From Sulfuritalea sp. (GTDB taxonomy: Bacteria; Pseudomonadota; Gammaproteobacteria; Burkholderiales; Rhodocyclaceae): DNA of 64,000 bases. The stretch is taken from positions 434,001 through 498,000 of the forward strand of contig JADJVS010000014.1 of assembly GCA_016710465.1 (NCBI GenBank). The letters run 5' to 3'. Under the pieces are notes generated by a model. The model saw only the letters and a list, made by a program, of their open reading frames with translations. It was not told the DNA's origin and ran no database searches. The position numbers were made by a program, and so were the translations under genes. This document shows, in pieces, positions 61,296 through 64,000 of the stretch (positions are counted from its first letter, which is position 1; every line of letters begins with the position of its first letter).

Positions 61296-61624
61296 TCGTC
61301 ACCTTTCAGTCCCCGGCCTCCGGCGACGTCATCATGTTCGGTGACGTTGCCCAGCGCATGATGAAACTGATGGGCAAGGAACCCAGCGACAAGGGCATCG
61401 TCACCGTCGAGCAACTGCCTGACGCGATTGCCCGGATCAAGGCGGCGATCGCGGAGGACAAGCATGATCGCGCCGGCAGGAATCCGGAAGACATGCCGCA
61501 AACGGAGAAGGCCGAGGGCGGCGGCTCGCGTCCCTACGTCAGCCTGAGCCAGCGCGCCCTGCCGCTGCTGGAATTGCTGGAGTGGTCGCTGAAAAAGCGG
61601 AAGCCGGTGGTCTGGGGCGTTTGA
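61292..61624 (+). CDS. DUF1840 protein
   Basis: The 110-residue protein starts MIVTFQSPASGDVIMFGDVA, with AQRMMKLMGKEPSDKGIVTV and ALPLLELLEWSLKKRKPVVW near the C-terminus, the DUF1840 pattern. The start is GTG 61292, overlapping the upstream stop (GTGA). Function unknown. Confidence 0.9.
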   Translation: MIVTFQSPASGDVIMFGDVAQRMMKLMGKEPSDKGIVTVEQLPDAIARIKAAIAEDKHDRAGRNPEDMPQTEKAEGGGSRPYVSLSQRALPLLELLEWSLKKRKPVVWGV

Positions 61625-61694
61625 TCCGCCAAGGCGCATTTTGCGGATCGCCGTCGCGCTAGAATCGCCGGCGGCATTTTTCCGGAGGCTTTCG

Positions 61695-63140
61695 ATGCGT
61701 AATTCCGTTCCGTTTTGTTTCGCACTGTGTGCCGGCGTGGCACTGGCCCAGGCGCCCGCGCCGATCGAGCGGGTGAAGATCACCGACAACGACTTGACAT
61801 GCCTGGCAACCTACAACGAGTTGCAAGGCCTGGACAAAATCGTTGCCGAATCCAAGTCGGCCCGGGAATCGGGACAGACCACGGCCACCGCCGGCCAGGC
61901 TGCCGGCGTCGCGGCAGAAGTTGCTAGCCGCACCGGGCTGTTCGGTTCCGTGGGCGGCCTTGCCGGACACCTGTTTGGTTCGGTGGCGAGCAAGACCGCG
62001 GCCAACGTCGCCGAACAGCAGGGCCAGATGAGTGTCGCGCAGGCGGCCGAGCGCGAGAAGCAGGCGCTGGCGCGCAAGGAGCACCTGACGCAGATCTTCC
62101 TTGCCAAGGGTTGCTCGGCCAGCGATCCCTCGGCGCCCGGCAAGACGCCGAATGCCACCACCCCGGTTCCGGCACCGACTCAAGCGGCATCGGCGCCGCC
62201 ACCTTCGGCAGCGGATGCCAGCGCCGAAACCCTCGCCGGAAAACGCGCGACGCCATTACAGATTGCCGTCGAGGCGATCAACCCCGAGGACCTGGCGGGT
62301 TCGAACAAGACCCTGTTGATACCCACCACCTACGTCACCCTGGTGACCGAGGGCCGCGTTTCGGCAACCAAGCAGTCCGGCGCCTTCCAGCAGGGAAATG
62401 CGACGGCGCGGGCGTCGGCGAACTTCAAGGTGAATGGCATCGACAAGGCCTATGCGCAAAAACTGGCGAAGGCGGCCCTCGACAACCTGGTCGGGCAGTT
62501 GCGCGGTGCCGGCTATACCGTCCTGACCTACGCCGACGTCAAGGACCGCGACGTGTTCCGCAATGCCGCCCGCGAGGCCGGGCCGAAAGTGGATTCCGAG
62601 GGCGGCCTGAACACCCTGACCGTCGCCCCGAGCGACGAGCAGCTATTCCAGAGCGGTTTCGCCGGGGGCCTGTTCAGCGAATTCATTGCCGGCGGCAAGA
62701 CGCGCATCGCCGATGCCACGCTGATCATTCCGAATTATGTCTTTCATGCGCCGCAAGCCTGGGCCGAAGGCAGCCGCGGCTACAACTCGGTGTCGGCGAC
62801 CGCCAACGTGGTGCATGGCATGAACATGGCCAGCGCCCGCGCGACCTGGCTGGGCCAGCCGGTGTCGCGCATGATGCGCGGCATTCCCGGCGTGGCGACG
62901 ACGAAACCCGTTATCAACGTCAGCGAGAAAGTCGGCGCCCTCTCGTCCGGCACCGATGCCTCGCCGGCGGCGGGAAATGCGCTGAGCAGTGCGCTGAGCG
63001 TGTTCGGCGGCGGCAACATCCAGCGTTCCGTGACCAACTACGAGCTGACGATTGACCGCGAGGCCTTCGCCGCCGGGGTCATGAACGGCGTGCAGAATTT
63101 CAACGCCGAGGTGGCGAAGGTCGCGGCGGCGGCGCGATAA
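61695..63140 (+). CDS. Large exported protein of unknown function
   Basis: The 481-residue protein has a signal peptide (cleavage near ALA-QA). The N-terminal region is helical with one Cys pair (LTCLATYNEL, LAKGCSAS) and a Gly-rich hydrophobic stretch (residues 70-100). A Pro/Ala linker (about 150-200) follows, then a C-terminal domain with LLIPTTYVTLVTEGRVSATK, NFKVNGIDKAYAQKLAKAAL, GYTVLTYADVKDRDVFRNAA and YELTIDREAFAAGVMNG. The hydrophobic stretch could be a glycine-zipper. I do not recognise the family; an outer-membrane or periplasmic location is likely. Confidence 0.75.
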   Translation: MRNSVPFCFALCAGVALAQAPAPIERVKITDNDLTCLATYNELQGLDKIVAESKSARESGQTTATAGQAAGVAAEVASRTGLFGSVGGLAGHLFGSVASKTAANVAEQQGQMSVAQAAEREKQALARKEHLTQIFLAKGCSASDPSAPGKTPNATTPVPAPTQAASAPPPSAADASAETLAGKRATPLQIAVEAINPEDLAGSNKTLLIPTTYVTLVTEGRVSATKQSGAFQQGNATARASANFKVNGIDKAYAQKLAKAALDNLVGQLRGAGYTVLTYADVKDRDVFRNAAREAGPKVDSEGGLNTLTVAPSDEQLFQSGFAGGLFSEFIAGGKTRIADATLIIPNYVFHAPQAWAEGSRGYNSVSATANVVHGMNMASARATWLGQPVSRMMRGIPGVATTKPVINVSEKVGALSSGTDASPAAGNALSSALSVFGGGNIQRSVTNYELTIDREAFAAGVMNGVQNFNAEVAKVAAAAR

Positions 63141-63151
63141 GCCAGGCCAGC

Positions 63152-63181
63152 AACAGTCGGCGCTGGCGGGACGCCGCTTTC
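63152..63181 (+). repeat. Dispersed REP-like repeat, intergenic copy between convergent genes
   Basis: AGTCGGCGCTGGCGGGACG is the exact reverse complement of the core at 21933, 42283 and 58113. It occupies most of the 43-bp gap between two convergent stops. Confidence 0.7.
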
Positions 63182-63183
63182 GC

Positions 63184-63654
63184 TCAGTGCGGTTTCTTCC
63201 CGCCGCCGATGAAATTCACCGGGAACACCGCCTCGGGCCCGGCGCCCTTGACCGGCATTTTCTCGTAATCCGGCATCTGCTCGCCGATGCCGGCGGCCTG
63301 GGTCAGCTTGCCCAGCAGAACCTGCAACTGGTCGGTAAGCCAGCCGTCCTCGCAGCGCGTCGGCATGAACAGCAGCTCGCGCACGCGCTCGGGGATTTCC
63401 TCGGCCGGGATCACGTCGTTGGCCGCATAGGCGGAGGTGAAGAAGGGCCCGGCGACGAAGCGCAGAATCCAGCCCTCGTCCTCGTCGGGCAGCAGCAGGA
63501 AGACGCGGGCGCCTTCGGCCGTGGCGTCTGCGTCGTTCTCGTCGTCGCTGAATACCGGCATCGCGGCGAAGGCGGCCTTGCCGGTCTGCTGCACGAAGGC
63601 CACGGCTTCATTGAAGCTCAGCCGCTCAGTTGAGTAAGCCGGGTTTTCCTGCAT
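63184..63654 (-). CDS. Conserved protein of unknown function
   Basis: The 156-residue acidic protein has no signal or membrane segment. It contains LSFNEAVAFVQQTGKAAFAA, LLLPDEDEGWILRFVAGPF and LPEEIPERVRELLF-like helices, and ends PVNFIGGGKKPH. An AGGAG ribosome-binding site precedes ATG 63654; the upstream open frame is not used. It follows metH by 19 bp and is probably cotranscribed. Family not recognised. Confidence 0.7.
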   Translation of the reverse strand: MQENPAYSTERLSFNEAVAFVQQTGKAAFAAMPVFSDDENDADATAEGARVFLLLPDEDEGWILRFVAGPFFTSAYAANDVIPAEEIPERVRELLFMPTRCEDGWLTDQLQVLLGKLTQAAGIGEQMPDYEKMPVKGAGPEAVFPVNFIGGGKKPH

Positions 63655-63673
63655 GGGGTGCTCCTGGATGGGG

Positions 63674-64000
63674 TCATAACATGGGGGCGAGCCATTTGCT
63701 GGCTTCTGGAATGGAATAGTGAGCGCGTTGGGCCCAGTCTTCAAGCTGGTCGCGATCGATTTTCGTGATGGCGAAATAACGCGCCTCGGGGTGGGCCAGA
63801 TAGAAGCCGGCCACCGAGGCCGCCGGCGTCATGGCGAAACTCTCGGTGAGGCGCATGCCGGCGTTGCCTTCGGCGTCGAGTAGTTTGAACAGGCCGCCCT
63901 TGGCCGTATGGTCGGGGCAGGCCGGGTAGCCGGGCGCCGGGCGGATGCCGATGTACTTCTCGGCGATCAGCGCGGCATTGTCGAGAGTTTCGTCCACCGC
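63674..64000 (-). CDS. metH: Cobalamin-dependent methionine synthase MetH, C-terminal end (partial)
   Basis: The visible 108 residues contain YIGIRPAPGYPACPDHTAKG, the hallmark of the AdoMet-binding reactivation domain, and GFYLAHPEARYFAITKIDRD, as at the MetH C-terminus. MetH transfers a methyl from methyl-THF to homocysteine via cobalamin. The gene continues beyond position 64000. Confidence 0.95.
   Translation of the reverse strand, partial: AVDETLDNAALIAEKYIGIRPAPGYPACPDHTAKGGLFKLLDAEGNAGMRLTESFAMTPAASVAGFYLAHPEARYFAITKIDRDQLEDWAQRAHYSIPEASKWLAPML

Noticed and set aside
62926..62960. AGAAAGTCGGCGCC in the large exported protein gene
   Set aside because: Only the first 11-12 bases match the repeat; this could be chance in high-GC coding DNA.

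Overview
The window looks like a high-GC (roughly 65% by eye) betaproteobacterial chromosome next to the replication origin, most likely from the Rhodocyclales/Sterolibacteriaceae group. This rests on gene order (dnaA<-|->rpmH-rnpA-yidD-yidC-mnmE, then mnmG-rsmG-parA-parB-atpIBEFHAGDC) and on family content (DUF3683 FAD/Fe-S oxidoreductase, ubiE-Tim44-ubiJ block, DUF1840, DUF971). The taxon is an inference. No 16S or tRNA gene was seen.

Layout. 1-4848: origin-proximal block with the dnaA 5' part (minus), an intergenic region with a DnaA box, and rpmH/rnpA/yidD/yidC/mnmE. 4858-9391: a TauE-type permease and a branched-chain amino-acid ABC operon in which LivM and LivG are fused; no substrate-binding protein gene is present. 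9395-13671: two near-perfect parS sites, a terminator, then mnmG, rsmG, parA, parB. 13757-20743: complete F1Fo ATP synthase operon with a textbook sigma70 promoter and terminator. 20817-26502: RND multidrug efflux operon. 26544-29015: a Tll0287-like haem protein, an HDOD regulator pair and a small exported protein. 29092-31737 (minus): DUF971, ubiE, Tim44-like, ubiJ. 31853-33840: PhoB/PhoR. 33831-40503 (minus): giant FAD/Fe-S oxidoreductase, a membrane protein, a HIT protein and a PilZ-like protein.

40504-42933 is an AT-richer accessory patch: an exported beta-propeller protein bracketed by inverted pairs of a short repeat, plus a RelE/ParE-type toxin-antitoxin pair. 43082-46953 holds lemA with two TPM-domain genes, a MATE exporter and a YqaA-like protein. 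46953-48467 is ilvA. 48533-52036 is a tightly coupled four-gene cluster in which every product carries an export signal: FecR-like protein, autotransporter-type barrel, alpha/beta-hydrolase lipoprotein and caspase-domain protease. 52041-55769 holds a PatB-like C-S lyase, 5-FTHF cyclo-ligase and Slt. 55794-58032 is a coupled Vsr/C5-methyltransferase/Eco29kI-like restriction system. 58036-64000 holds an NDUFA9-like protein, cca, small DUF genes, a hydrolase, two unknown proteins and the metH 3' end.

The most unusual structural feature is a dispersed repeat of about 25-30 bp (core AGTCGGCGCTGGCG, often followed by ATACGGCGAT). It occurs about 14-16 times on both strands, in intergenic DNA and inside at least nine genes, where it is translated in several different frames. 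In two places it forms inverted pairs like REP doublets (REPINs). The best candidate for an undescribed functional system is the four-gene exported caspase cluster at 48533-52036.
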